The position numbers and the translations under genes were made by a program. From a virus, in IMG/VR virus record IMGVR_UViG_3300045974_000197, positions 1 to 31,582 of that record: DNA of 31,582 bases; one strand, 5' to 3'. The number at the start of each line of letters is the position of its first letter. The stretch's first letter is position 1. Of this stretch, positions 14,068-21,145 are shown in pieces. The notes under the pieces are model-generated. The model did no database searches. It was not told the origin of the DNA and was given only the letters and a program-made list of their open reading frames with translations.

Positions 14068-14240
14068 CTGACCGCATCATCTTCCGCACCGATCTGTGCG
14101 CCCAGCTAAAAGTGGGCAGCGAAGCCATACGCCGCTGGATTAAGGCCGGGAAACTCCCGGCGCCCGATGTGAACATCAGCCTACGCACCCGCGCCTGGCG
14201 CCTGTCCACTCTGCAGGCGGCTGGCATCAATCTTTTGTAA
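14064..14240 (+). CDS. AlpA/excisionase-like HTH protein
   Basis: A 58-aa protein beginning MTDRIIFRTDLCAQLKVG. Residues about 6-30 form a MerR/AlpA-type helix-turn-helix (LCAQLKVGSEAIRRWIKAGK), followed by LPAPD and a wing, then RAWRLSTLQAAGINLL. It is the last gene of the rightward operon, and its final 60 bp overlap the 3' end of integrase on the opposite strand. That position makes an excisionase or integrase regulator the best call. A Cox-type transcriptional regulator is the alternative. Confidence 0.75.
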   Translation: MTDRIIFRTDLCAQLKVGSEAIRRWIKAGKLPAPDVNISLRTRAWRLSTLQAAGINLL

Positions 14241-15371
14241 CCAGTTAGCCCAATCTTGCAAAATCTTGCGGCGCTCAGGCAGGTACTTGGCCATGTTGTA
14301 AATGGCGCGTACCTCGTCATCATCGGAGTGGGCGAGCTGTGCCTCTATGGCATCTTTGCTGTAGCCGCCCTCATTGGCCCACGTACTGGCCACACGCCGC
14401 CATCCGTGGCCGGTCATCTTGCCTTTGTACCCAATGCGGTGAATCAGATAAAGAATTGCATTCTCCGACATGGGCCGGTCTATCCGATGGTCAGCCGGAA
14501 ACACGTACACACCGCCCCGGCTGCGCGCTTTGAGTGTCGCAAGCAGTTCCAGCGCCTGGGTGGATAGCGGCACAAGGTGCTCGCGGCGCTTTTTCATTTT
14601 ACCTTCGGGGATACGCCATACATTCCCTTCTATTTCACTCCAGAGCATAAAGCGCAGCTCTTGCGTGCGCACCCACGTTAAAGCCAACAGTTTGTTGGCC
14701 AGCACCGATTGCAAATCATCTTCCATGGCCAGCCGGGCCATGAAGTCTGGCACTTCGCGGAGCTGCAGGGCCGCATGGTGTAGCACCCGCTTTTTGCCAA
14801 AGGCTTTTTTGGGGTCAATCATCCCGGCCACATTGACCGGACAATAGCCGTGCTCCACCGCCCAATCAAACACCTGGCCAGCCCACACCCGAAGGCGCTT
14901 GGCATACACATACTTGCCCGCCGCATCCAGCCGGGCCAATTGCTCTAGCAGTGACTCCCGCGTAATGGTGGCAATCGGGTGCGTGCCAATGAATTCTTCA
15001 ATGTGCATGGCCAGCCCGCGTGTTGCATTAGCCTTGTACCCGGCAGAAACGTCCGCCCGGACCGCCCAATACGCCGTCACCGCATCAGAAAAAGAAATGG
15101 ATGCCTTGCCCTTGGTTTTGATGTTGATGCCGTCTAAGAGCTTCCTGCGCAATTCGTCCCGCTTGGACCGGGCATCTGCCAACGATAAAAGCGGGTATGG
15201 CCCCAATACTTCGGTTTGTTCTTTACCGTGCAGCGTGTAGGCCATACGCCACACTTTGGCGCCTTTGGGCGTGACAAACAGGAACATGCCATGCCCATCA
15301 CTGAGTTTGCGGGCCTTGTCAGCGGGTTTTGCAAGCCTGCATTGCGCATCGGTGAGCTTGTTGGTGGCCAT
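14181..15371 (-). CDS. int: Tyrosine-type phage integrase (DUF4102/P4-like)
   Basis: A 396-aa protein. The N-terminal DUF4102-type arm-binding region (LTDAQCRLAKPADKARKLSD, VWRMAYTLHGKEQTEVLGPY) is followed by a core-binding domain (about 90-185) and the catalytic domain. Catalytic residues visible: Arg235 (WVRTQELR), a Lys near 258-261, His322-x2-Arg325 (GHGWRR), His348 (LAHS) and nucleophile Tyr358 (AIYNMAKYL). All are intact, so the enzyme should be active in site-specific integration and excision. The 3' end overlaps the excisionase-like gene tail to tail; paired repeats upstream are probably the attP arms. Confidence 0.95.
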   Translation of the reverse strand: MATNKLTDAQCRLAKPADKARKLSDGHGMFLFVTPKGAKVWRMAYTLHGKEQTEVLGPYPLLSLADARSKRDELRRKLLDGINIKTKGKASISFSDAVTAYWAVRADVSAGYKANATRGLAMHIEEFIGTHPIATITRESLLEQLARLDAAGKYVYAKRLRVWAGQVFDWAVEHGYCPVNVAGMIDPKKAFGKKRVLHHAALQLREVPDFMARLAMEDDLQSVLANKLLALTWVRTQELRFMLWSEIEGNVWRIPEGKMKKRREHLVPLSTQALELLATLKARSRGGVYVFPADHRIDRPMSENAILYLIHRIGYKGKMTGHGWRRVASTWANEGGYSKDAIEAQLAHSDDDEVRAIYNMAKYLPERRKILQDWANWLQKIDASRLQSGQAPGAGA

Positions 15372-15374
15372 TTC

Positions 15375-15645
15375 CGGGTATCCAAAACAGGGTGGAGCTG
15401 CGATACCCGAACAAATACCCGGCCACTATCTGCGTGGATGGGGTTGTTACGGTGGGGTTAAGTTGCCTTTGGTGCCCCAGAATCGCCGCTAAGGCCTTGA
15501 TTTTGCACTGTTTTCGGTTGGCTTGTAAGGTTTTCAGTTGCCTCCGGTTGGGGGTAACTGGCGGAAACGGAGGGAAACGAATAGCTAGCATCCATGCGGG
15601 TTGCGAGAGCATTTATCACACGATACCCGGTTTTGTACCCGGTAT
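15375..15645. other. Candidate attP region with paired arm-type repeats
   Basis: ATACCCGA (15403-15410) and ATACCCGG (15415-15422) start 12 bp apart. ATACCCGG (15623-15630) and GTACCCGG (15635-15642) form a second pair with the same 12-bp spacing. An inverted copy, CGGGTAT, lies at 15375-15381. The region adjoins the integrase start and has no convincing gene over 15372-15734. Paired arm sites flanking a core are expected for a tyrosine integrase. The core crossover site cannot be picked out without attL or attR. Confidence 0.55.
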
Positions 15646-15661
15646 GCCGCCCGCGCACCAG

Positions 15662-15694
15662 AAAAAAGCCCCGGCGCCGCAAAGCGCTGGGGCT
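15662..15694 (-). terminator. Intrinsic terminator of the late operon
   Basis: On the minus strand, AGCCCC with GCGC arms (15694-15667) forms a strong stem with one G-T wobble around a 6-nt loop, followed by a U run encoded by A at 15662-15667. It lies 40 bp past the holin stop and closes the leftward late operon. Confidence 0.85.
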
Positions 15695-15734
15695 AAACCG
15701 GTGCGCCTTGAACACACCGGAGGGAGGTACTCAA

Positions 15735-16331
15735 CTACTTGAGTTTGGAAGTGGCTGCGCCGATTGCCTTCGCAAGATCAGCACTGACCTGGCGGCTGCC
15801 GGGCGATGAGCCAAAAAAGAAACCATTAGCCTGGGATGAGTTGGACATAAGCCACTGCACCACAGCACCCACCACGGTGCCCACGGTGGCCGCTAGGCCT
15901 GGGTCAACCCCCTGCATGGATGTGCCGGTCAAAACCCGGAAACATCCGTACAGGATTGAAAAGATGCAGCCATAAGAGGCCAGATTTATCAGGTAGCCAA
16001 GATACAGAATGCCATCGGTATGGGCATTGAACTTGCGCGAATCCTTCACGTCATCAATGATTGCGGCGTCACTGGCCGCATCAATGCGCTTGTCTTCGGT
16101 ATCCAGCTCACGAAAGCGGATTTTTAGATCGGCGTCAATCTTTTTAAGCGCCGCAAGCTGTTCAGGCGTTGCCGCTTTCAGCGTAGTGTCAATAGCCTCT
16201 GGCGTAGCATCCACCTGGATGCCAAACACATCACCCAGCGCCGATGCTGCCGCGATGATGGCGCCCGGCACGTTGCCGGTAACGGCTGCACCAATAACGG
16301 GCAGAACTTTTTTCCAATCAAAATCGCTCAT
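15735..16331 (-). CDS. Holin, 3-transmembrane type
   Basis: A 198-aa protein. VLPVIGAAVTGNVPGAIIAA is the hydrophobic start, followed by ATPEQLAALKKIDADLKIRF and then two membrane segments (ILYLGYLINLASYGCIFSIL; LAATVGTVVGAVVQWLMS). This order matches the Holin_3TMs family used by tailed phages and gene-transfer agents. It would permeabilise the inner membrane and release the endolysin. It is the last late gene before the terminator, two genes after the peptidase. The final 20 residues are polar. Confidence 0.8.
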   Translation of the reverse strand: MSDFDWKKVLPVIGAAVTGNVPGAIIAAASALGDVFGIQVDATPEAIDTTLKAATPEQLAALKKIDADLKIRFRELDTEDKRIDAASDAAIIDDVKDSRKFNAHTDGILYLGYLINLASYGCIFSILYGCFRVLTGTSMQGVDPGLAATVGTVVGAVVQWLMSNSSQANGFFFGSSPGSRQVSADLAKAIGAATSKLK

Positions 16332-16537
16332 AGTCCACTCCAGTTGGTTGGTTGCGTTGCCTCAAAATCACCTTTCAGAATCGTCCACATGATGTGCGCA
16401 GCGCGGGCCATGCCCCGCGCCTCCAAATCCCGGCCCTGCGCCTGGTATTGCTCGTGCTTATCAAGCAGCGCATGTAATATGGCTACTTCAACAGGCAAGA
16501 ATTCGGGCTCATTGATGGGTATATCCAAACGGCTCAC
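16328..16537 (-). CDS. Small protein of the lysis cassette
   Basis: A 69-aa protein with GTG start at 16537, 7 nt after the endolysin stop; longer in-frame starts would run deep into the endolysin gene. It is soluble and helical (VEVAILHALLDKHEQYQAQG, EARGMARAAHIMWTILKGDF) and lacks a membrane or lipobox motif, so it is not an obvious spanin. The stop overlaps the holin start. Function unknown. Confidence 0.6.
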   Translation of the reverse strand: MSRLDIPINEPEFLPVEVAILHALLDKHEQYQAQGRDLEARGMARAAHIMWTILKGDFEATQPTNWSGL

Positions 16538-16544
16538 AGATTTT

Positions 16545-16973
16545 TCATGCCAGTTGCACGTCCGGCACTTTGCCCGCTTTGAAGTCGGCAATCTGAAAGC
16601 CGCCCGTGTCCTGCATATGAGGCATATCGGGAAATGAATGCCAATAACCGCCCCACTCCAGCCCGCAAGACTTGCCAATCTCGCCACAAGTACGCCATAA
16701 CTTAATGTCATCCCACATGGCTTTGCCATTCACCACAGGCACAAAGTCAAAGGCCACACGCCAGTTATGGAACGAATCGCCACCCGCTACATTGGTAACC
16801 CGTTGGCCGGGCGATGTGCGGCCCTGGCGATATAAGGTATCTTGCGATTCAGCATCCCGGTATGTGCTGGTGACAATCACATCAATACCAGCGCTTTTGC
16901 ACTTAGCCACAAAGCTATATAGCTTGGCACGCGGGCCGGGTAGCAGTTCCTGCGGGTCACGGGAGTTAATCAT
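16545..16973 (-). CDS. Endolysin, M15-family peptidase (L-Ala-D-Glu type)
   Basis: A 142-aa protein. The zinc site is visible as SFHNWRVAFDFVP (His69, Asp76) and WHSFPDMPHMQ (His119), with the catalytic acid at Asp116 or nearby. The upstream TSTYRDAESQDTLYRQGRT matches the YRS/QGRT block of CwlK/VanY-like phage endopeptidases. It would cleave peptidoglycan stem peptides at lysis. There is no signal peptide, so export depends on the holin. The 3' end (DFKAGKVPDVQLA) is typical. Confidence 0.9.
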   Translation of the reverse strand: MINSRDPQELLPGPRAKLYSFVAKCKSAGIDVIVTSTYRDAESQDTLYRQGRTSPGQRVTNVAGGDSFHNWRVAFDFVPVVNGKAMWDDIKLWRTCGEIGKSCGLEWGGYWHSFPDMPHMQDTGGFQIADFKAGKVPDVQLA

Positions 16974-17320
16974 TTAGGCGCCCTCTCAATAAGCCGGTCT
17001 AGTTTGTTATCTAGCAGTCGGTATTGCTCTTGCATAAGTTTTAATGCCTCCCGAACGGCATCGCTATTTGTAGTATCCCGCTGGTGCAGAACCGTTATAT
17101 CCGCTTTGACAAGCTCCAAATCTTTACGCTGCTCTGCAAGTTGCGAAGTAACCCACCATGCGCCAATAAATACCTGCGCAATCATTCCTGCAATAAGACT
17201 AATGGGAACTTTTTTATCTAAATGCCATCCTTCATTTTTCTCTGGCTGCAATGGCAACGTTTCAGGGGCGCGCCTATCACCCTTGCGTTGCTCAAAGCCA
17301 GATGGTCTAAATTCAGTCAT
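16970..17320 (-). CDS. Single-pass membrane protein with coiled coil (lysis-associated)
   Basis: A 116-aa protein. WHLDKKVPISLIAGMIAQ and VFIGAWWVTSQLAEQ (residues about 32-62) give one membrane segment after a basic, Pro-rich N-terminus. The remainder is a coiled coil (RKDLELVKADITVLHQRD, REALKLMQEQYRLLDNKLDR). This layout is common among phage holin-associated or i-spanin-like proteins. It overlaps the endolysin start by 4 bp. Which lysis step it serves is not clear; no o-spanin partner is seen. Confidence 0.7.
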   Translation of the reverse strand: MTEFRPSGFEQRKGDRRAPETLPLQPEKNEGWHLDKKVPISLIAGMIAQVFIGAWWVTSQLAEQRKDLELVKADITVLHQRDTTNSDAVREALKLMQEQYRLLDNKLDRLIERAPK

Positions 17321-17553
17321 TGCATATCCTGCGGTAAGTTAAATTTGGCGCGGTCATAGGACCGTTGGCAGTGATTGGGCTGAAACCAAAACAGTGCGTC
17401 TATCATTGGGCGAAACTTGCCGTAAAACATTCCCCTGCTTTCCGCACGCCATGCCGCACTGCTGAAACTCTCGAATGGATAAGCAGCACCGAGCGTGCAG
17501 AGACTGAACAGAAAACAGTCTGCGATAAATAGGATATTTATAATGCGGGTCAT
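17317..17553 (-). CDS. Small conserved phage protein
   Basis: A 78-aa protein. The hydrophobic N-terminus (IINILFIADCFLFSLCTLGA) could be a membrane segment. It is followed by SFSSAAWRAESRGMFYGKF, then RPMIDALFWFQPNHCQRSY. I recall this ordering (ETLSSAAWR, then a LIDALFW-x-HC block) from a family in phages and mobile elements of betaproteobacteria, next to lysis genes. Overlaps both neighbours by 4 bp. Function unknown. Confidence 0.65.
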   Translation of the reverse strand: MTRIINILFIADCFLFSLCTLGAAYPFESFSSAAWRAESRGMFYGKFRPMIDALFWFQPNHCQRSYDRAKFNLPQDMQ

Positions 17554-18185
17554 AAAGCAGCATTCACGGCTTTTGCAATGGCAATATGCGCAGGCTCACA
17601 TGGATGTTGGTCACGTTTTAGATCACACCACCAATCGGTTTCACCGAGCGGGTCAATCACGGTAGCGCCTGCAATGGAGTCCAGTGCGGCGCGGTACTGG
17701 GGCAGCAGCAGCTTGATGCTTGCATCAGTCGCAGGGTCTGCCGCCGGGAAATGCACCGGGGGTTTGACGATGATGTATTTGCTAGGCCGCGCAGCAATCT
17801 GGTACTTAAGGCTATCAATGAAGGTAGCTACAGGCACCCCCGCTGCGCTTTCGTTTACACCGTACAGCATGACAACGTAATCCACTGGCAGGAATGCACT
17901 CAGTGCGAATTCATAGCTGCACTTAACCAATTGGCACCCCGCCGCAGCATAGGACGATACATTCAGGCGCGGATTCAATGCCGCCAGCTTCGCAGGCCAT
18001 GCTTTGCTCTGCACGGCACGCGGATAGCAATCCATATCCCCCGCATCACGGTCACACATAAACGCCTGCGTAATTGAATCCCCCAGCGCCGCCACGCGCA
18101 ACGGCTGGGGCACAGGCGTAGCTGTAGCCCCGCCGCAGCCTTGCAGCGATAAGGCTATTGCAACGATGGCGAGCGTGAGCTTCAT
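17550..18185 (-). CDS. SGNH/GDSL hydrolase lipoprotein
   Basis: A 211-aa protein. MKLTLAIVAIALSLQGC is a signal peptide with lipobox Cys17, and Gly at +2 would send it to the outer membrane. The SGNH blocks are visible: GDSITQ (Ser37, residues 35-40), block III-like YGVNES, and a C-terminal DQHPCEPAHIAIA holding Asp and His. Substrates of such enzymes include acetyl groups on polysaccharides. The lipid anchor means it stays in the host envelope instead of joining the virion unless the particle carries it. Its place between fibre genes and lysis genes suggests surface-polysaccharide deacetylation or envelope weakening. Confidence 0.8.
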   Translation of the reverse strand: MKLTLAIVAIALSLQGCGGATATPVPQPLRVAALGDSITQAFMCDRDAGDMDCYPRAVQSKAWPAKLAALNPRLNVSSYAAAGCQLVKCSYEFALSAFLPVDYVVMLYGVNESAAGVPVATFIDSLKYQIAARPSKYIIVKPPVHFPAADPATDASIKLLLPQYRAALDSIAGATVIDPLGETDWWCDLKRDQHPCEPAHIAIAKAVNAAL

Positions 18186-18523
18186 GCAACTATCTCTGCT
18201 GCACGACCCGCAGCAAGCAAGCCTGCACCTTCAAGCATTTGCAAGCCACCGAGCGTGTCAGGGTCACTGAGGCTGATGAACTCTGCGAGCAGGAATTGCT
18301 GCCAGTAATAGTCAACCGTAGTGTTTGCACCGGCTGCGGTTTTTATTGCCCCATACTCTGTGGGAGTAAAGAGTTTCAGGAACTCGCGCTTAGAGATTGA
18401 AGGTCGAACCACAGGGGCTACAACATCAGGCGCCAGCGTGTAGTCGCCGGGGTAGTGCTGATCCATGAACGCTTGGTCAGAGAGAACCAGATTGCCGGTG
18501 GAGTTGATTTTGTAGGTAGACAT
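18182..18523 (-). CDS. Tail-fibre-associated protein
   Basis: A 113-aa protein. The C-terminal half (ISKREFLKLFTPTEYGAI, WQQFLLAEFISLSDPDTLGG, LLAAGRAAEIV) matches a family I know after phage tail fibre genes, possibly involved in fibre assembly. The N-terminus (MSTYKINSTGNLVLSDQAF) is short and polar. It abuts the glycine-rich fibre upstream. Chaperone role is inferred from position. Confidence 0.65.
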   Translation of the reverse strand: MSTYKINSTGNLVLSDQAFMDQHYPGDYTLAPDVVAPVVRPSISKREFLKLFTPTEYGAIKTAAGANTTVDYYWQQFLLAEFISLSDPDTLGGLQMLEGAGLLAAGRAAEIVA

Positions 18524-19528
18524 TTATGCGATCCTTTCGATAACGATGAGGCCAGCACCGCCAGCGCCGCTAGTACCCACTGAAGCAGCGCCAGTAGCGC
18601 AGGAAGCACCGCCGCCGCCGCCGCCAAAACTTGACGCGAGTACGTTCGAATCGGAGGTCGAACTCGTAGACATATACGTTCCCCCGCCACCTAACGCGCC
18701 CGCTACCTTGCCCGCAGATGAAAAGTACCCGGCTGAACCGCCGCCACCGGGGCCAGCCACTCCATTTGCACCTGCACCACATCCGTACAAACTTCTGAAT
18801 GGGTTTGAATAGCTTGCGAAAACTGATGGGGCGGACGTACCGGTTAATCGAGTGGGGTCAATCAATAAATTTACAGCCCCGATACCCCCAGTAGCTCCGC
18901 TAGCTGCACCACATGATCCGCCGCCGCCTCCACTGGAACTCAAAAATGGTGCACCAGCCCACCCGCCTATACCTCCACCGCCGGATGGGACACTGGCCGT
19001 GGATATACCTCCATTGCCACCCGTTCCTTTGGGCGACCCCGCCGCCCCGCCGCCAGATGCGCTAGGACTCGATGTGCAAGCCCCGCCAGCACCGCCCGTT
19101 GCGTTGACGGTTGTTCCGCCGGATGCAGTTCCTCCCGCCCCGCCGGACGCCACGCCTGCGGTTACTGCTCCTGCGCCACCGCCGTTCGCGGTCATGGTCG
19201 TCAAACCAGCACCAGTGACTGAGGATGCCCCGCCAGCGTTCCCCGCAGACGTTGTAGCGGTGGCTACTGATGCACCGCCAGCGCCAACAACAAGCGTCAG
19301 CGAAACTCCCGCAGCGAGACTAATTTCAGTCTCACAAAATCCGCCGCCACCGCCACCGGATGCACTATTCACAGCCGCCGTACCAGATGCTCCACCGCTG
19401 CCGCCGCCACCCAAAACACCGATACGGTATTTGCCTGCGGCTGGCGTTACAAACGTAGCACTTACAGGAAAGAACTGCGTAAAGATATTGCTGTTGCTGC
19501 TTACCGTAAATTGACTAAGTGTTGACAT
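18524..19528 (-). CDS. Glycine-rich tail fibre / adhesin
   Basis: A 334-aa protein. Residues 1-30 (TQFFPVSATFVTPAAGKYRI) form a beta domain, and then Gly-rich runs with Ala/Ser (GGGGSGG, GGGGGGF, GGAGG) continue to the end, closing with AGGAGLIVIERIA. Such sequences fold as polyglycine II bundles in tail-tip adhesins like gp38 of T-even-like phages; this is the family precedent. It would contact the host receptor at the virion tip. The variable segments between Gly blocks are where host range is expected to be set. Confidence 0.75.
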   Translation of the reverse strand: MSTLSQFTVSSNSNIFTQFFPVSATFVTPAAGKYRIGVLGGGGSGGASGTAAVNSASGGGGGGFCETEISLAAGVSLTLVVGAGGASVATATTSAGNAGGASSVTGAGLTTMTANGGGAGAVTAGVASGGAGGTASGGTTVNATGGAGGACTSSPSASGGGAAGSPKGTGGNGGISTASVPSGGGGIGGWAGAPFLSSSGGGGGSCGAASGATGGIGAVNLLIDPTRLTGTSAPSVFASYSNPFRSLYGCGAGANGVAGPGGGGSAGYFSSAGKVAGALGGGGTYMSTSSTSDSNVLASSFGGGGGGASCATGAASVGTSGAGGAGLIVIERIA

Positions 19529-20236
19529 TTATACAAGCCTCCAAGAAGAATTAACAAACCGTAGTTCGACGGTCGCGTTTTGGTTGTCGATGGTCATATC
19601 CTCTGCAACCCCCATGATTAACTGCGCGTTGCGCGCAATAGTGTTTGTTGATAACCCGTTAGTAACAGTTACCCAAACCGTATCGCCCGATGCAGGCGAA
19701 GCGGGCAAGGTAACCGTAGTGGCCGCAACATTAGTCAGCACGTAGTGATTGAATGCCGTTGCAGCCTGCGTGGTGCCGCTGACAATTTGCACCACAGGAT
19801 TGGCATCGACTGACTTCCAGTTAGTGCCATCTGCGCTTGGGTCAGTTGCACCCGCGCCATTGGTCAGGCGCCTATACACCCGCAAGGTAATAAGGCTGTA
19901 GCGCACATCCCCAATGGCATAGGTAGTGCCGCTTACCCACGCGGCAGCACCCGCACTTATCGCAGCGGCCAGCGCAGACTGAACTGCCTCTGCCGCACTG
20001 ATTGCAGCATTACCCGCTTGCGTGGTGGCGTTGGTTACCTGGGATGCTGCCAGTGTTGCGCTGCTTGCCGCATCCACCGCATTGGCATACACATTTGCAG
20101 CCAGCGCATTTTGCTCAGTCTGATAAGTTGGCAGGCCACCTAGAAACGTATCGGCCCGGCTGTCAAAGTTGGCAGGACTAATAGTGCTGGGTGGAGTAGG
20201 TAACGAGGTTACCGAAGGTGGCGTTATTACGGCCAT
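19529..20236 (-). CDS. Tail fibre protein with helical shaft and C-terminal module
   Basis: A 235-aa protein. A strong GGAGGAAA ribosome-binding site precedes the ATG at 20236. Residues about 50-95 are an Ala-rich helical shaft (VDAASSATLAASQVTNATTQ). Then AAWVSGTTYAIGDVRYS begins a small carbohydrate-binding-type fold ending NWKSVD. The last 65 residues (TTVTLPASPASGDTVWV through LIMGVAEDMTIDNQNATVEL) are a module shared with the fibres at 21142 and 22597. Trimeric fibre likely. Confidence 0.75.
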   Translation of the reverse strand: MAVITPPSVTSLPTPPSTISPANFDSRADTFLGGLPTYQTEQNALAANVYANAVDAASSATLAASQVTNATTQAGNAAISAAEAVQSALAAAISAGAAAWVSGTTYAIGDVRYSLITLRVYRRLTNGAGATDPSADGTNWKSVDANPVVQIVSGTTQAATAFNHYVLTNVAATTVTLPASPASGDTVWVTVTNGLSTNTIARNAQLIMGVAEDMTIDNQNATVELRFVNSSWRLV

Positions 20237-21145
20237 TTATATTTCCTCCAAAGATAGAGTGATGGTTGCATAGCCGGTATTCTCCATAGAAATATTGAAC
20301 TCTTTATAAGCCCCCAAAATCAATAAACCCTCAAAACAGGCGTTATTGATTTTGTCGTCCATGCCGCTCCATACCATAGGCATAGCATTGCCCAACGCCC
20401 GAAGGTCGCGCAGGCTATCCACCATTTCATTTGTTGCGTGCAGTGTTTGCGATGTGAGCGGGATAGTCCTACGCGGCACCAACGTGGCATTGCCAAAGGC
20501 ATCGCGGGTGACGGTGGAAAAATTCATGGCCTCGCTGCGGGCCTGAGTTAATACCTGCCCCATATAAACCGACTGGCCAATAACCAGCGCACCAAGCCCA
20601 ACAGTGCCAGACGCCCGACTAACGGTTATGGTAATAACGCCATTGGTAAACGGCGGCAAATCAAAATGCACTGATGTGCCACTATAGGCAAAAGCACCAA
20701 AGAAATATTTGTACCATGTGGTAGTGTTGCGCAGAATCAGGTTATCCGTTACCGAATAAACCGTAGTGCCACCCGATGTAACGCTAATGGAAACTGATTC
20801 AGCCACCAAGCCTATAAGCGCAATACTGTCAATGCGCTTACCTGGCGTAATAACCACCGTCATGCTGGTGGTGGCCGTGGTGGAGCTGTTGCGCAGCGTA
20901 TCAAACATGGCCCACTTGTTGGTGGGTCCAACATCTAACCAGTTGGCATAATCCACATCCGGCGTCAAAGTGCCCGCACCGGCCACAAGGCGCTGATACT
21001 TGCGATGTGTGGAAGTAAGAATGCGAATATCATCCACCGCATAGGTGGTACCGCTAACCCATGCCGTTTCACCCGCACTTGGCTCGGCCACGGTGCTGCT
21101 GGTAAGCATGGCATCCGTAATGGTTAGGGGTGGTATCGCTCTCAT
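20237..21145 (-). CDS. Tail protein with carbohydrate-binding-type fold
   Basis: 302 aa starting MRAIPPLTITDAM at 21145, where ATGA overlaps the previous stop; an ATG at 21157 is an alternative start. TAWVSGTTYAVDDIRILTS through YANWLDV resembles the module in the neighbouring fibre. A jelly-roll-like domain (SVSISVTSGGTTVYSV, HFDLPPFTNGVITITVSRAS) follows. The end, MPMVWSGMDD through ILGAYKEFNISM and TLSLEEI, matches tail proteins of other phages as I recall. A structural tail-tip or fibre role is likely. Confidence 0.7.
   Translation of the reverse strand: MRAIPPLTITDAMLTSSTVAEPSAGETAWVSGTTYAVDDIRILTSTHRKYQRLVAGAGTLTPDVDYANWLDVGPTNKWAMFDTLRNSSTTATTSMTVVITPGKRIDSIALIGLVAESVSISVTSGGTTVYSVTDNLILRNTTTWYKYFFGAFAYSGTSVHFDLPPFTNGVITITVSRASGTVGLGALVIGQSVYMGQVLTQARSEAMNFSTVTRDAFGNATLVPRRTIPLTSQTLHATNEMVDSLRDLRALGNAMPMVWSGMDDKINNACFEGLLILGAYKEFNISMENTGYATITLSLEEI

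Noticed and set aside
15392-15742. 116-codon frame in the attP region
   Set aside because: It covers the repeats and the late terminator, has no ribosome-binding site and no family resemblance.
18852-19514. Long proline-rich open frame on the + strand
   Set aside because: It is the antisense of the glycine-rich fibre (GGC/GCC gives Pro), has no ribosome-binding site and lies inside the fibre gene.
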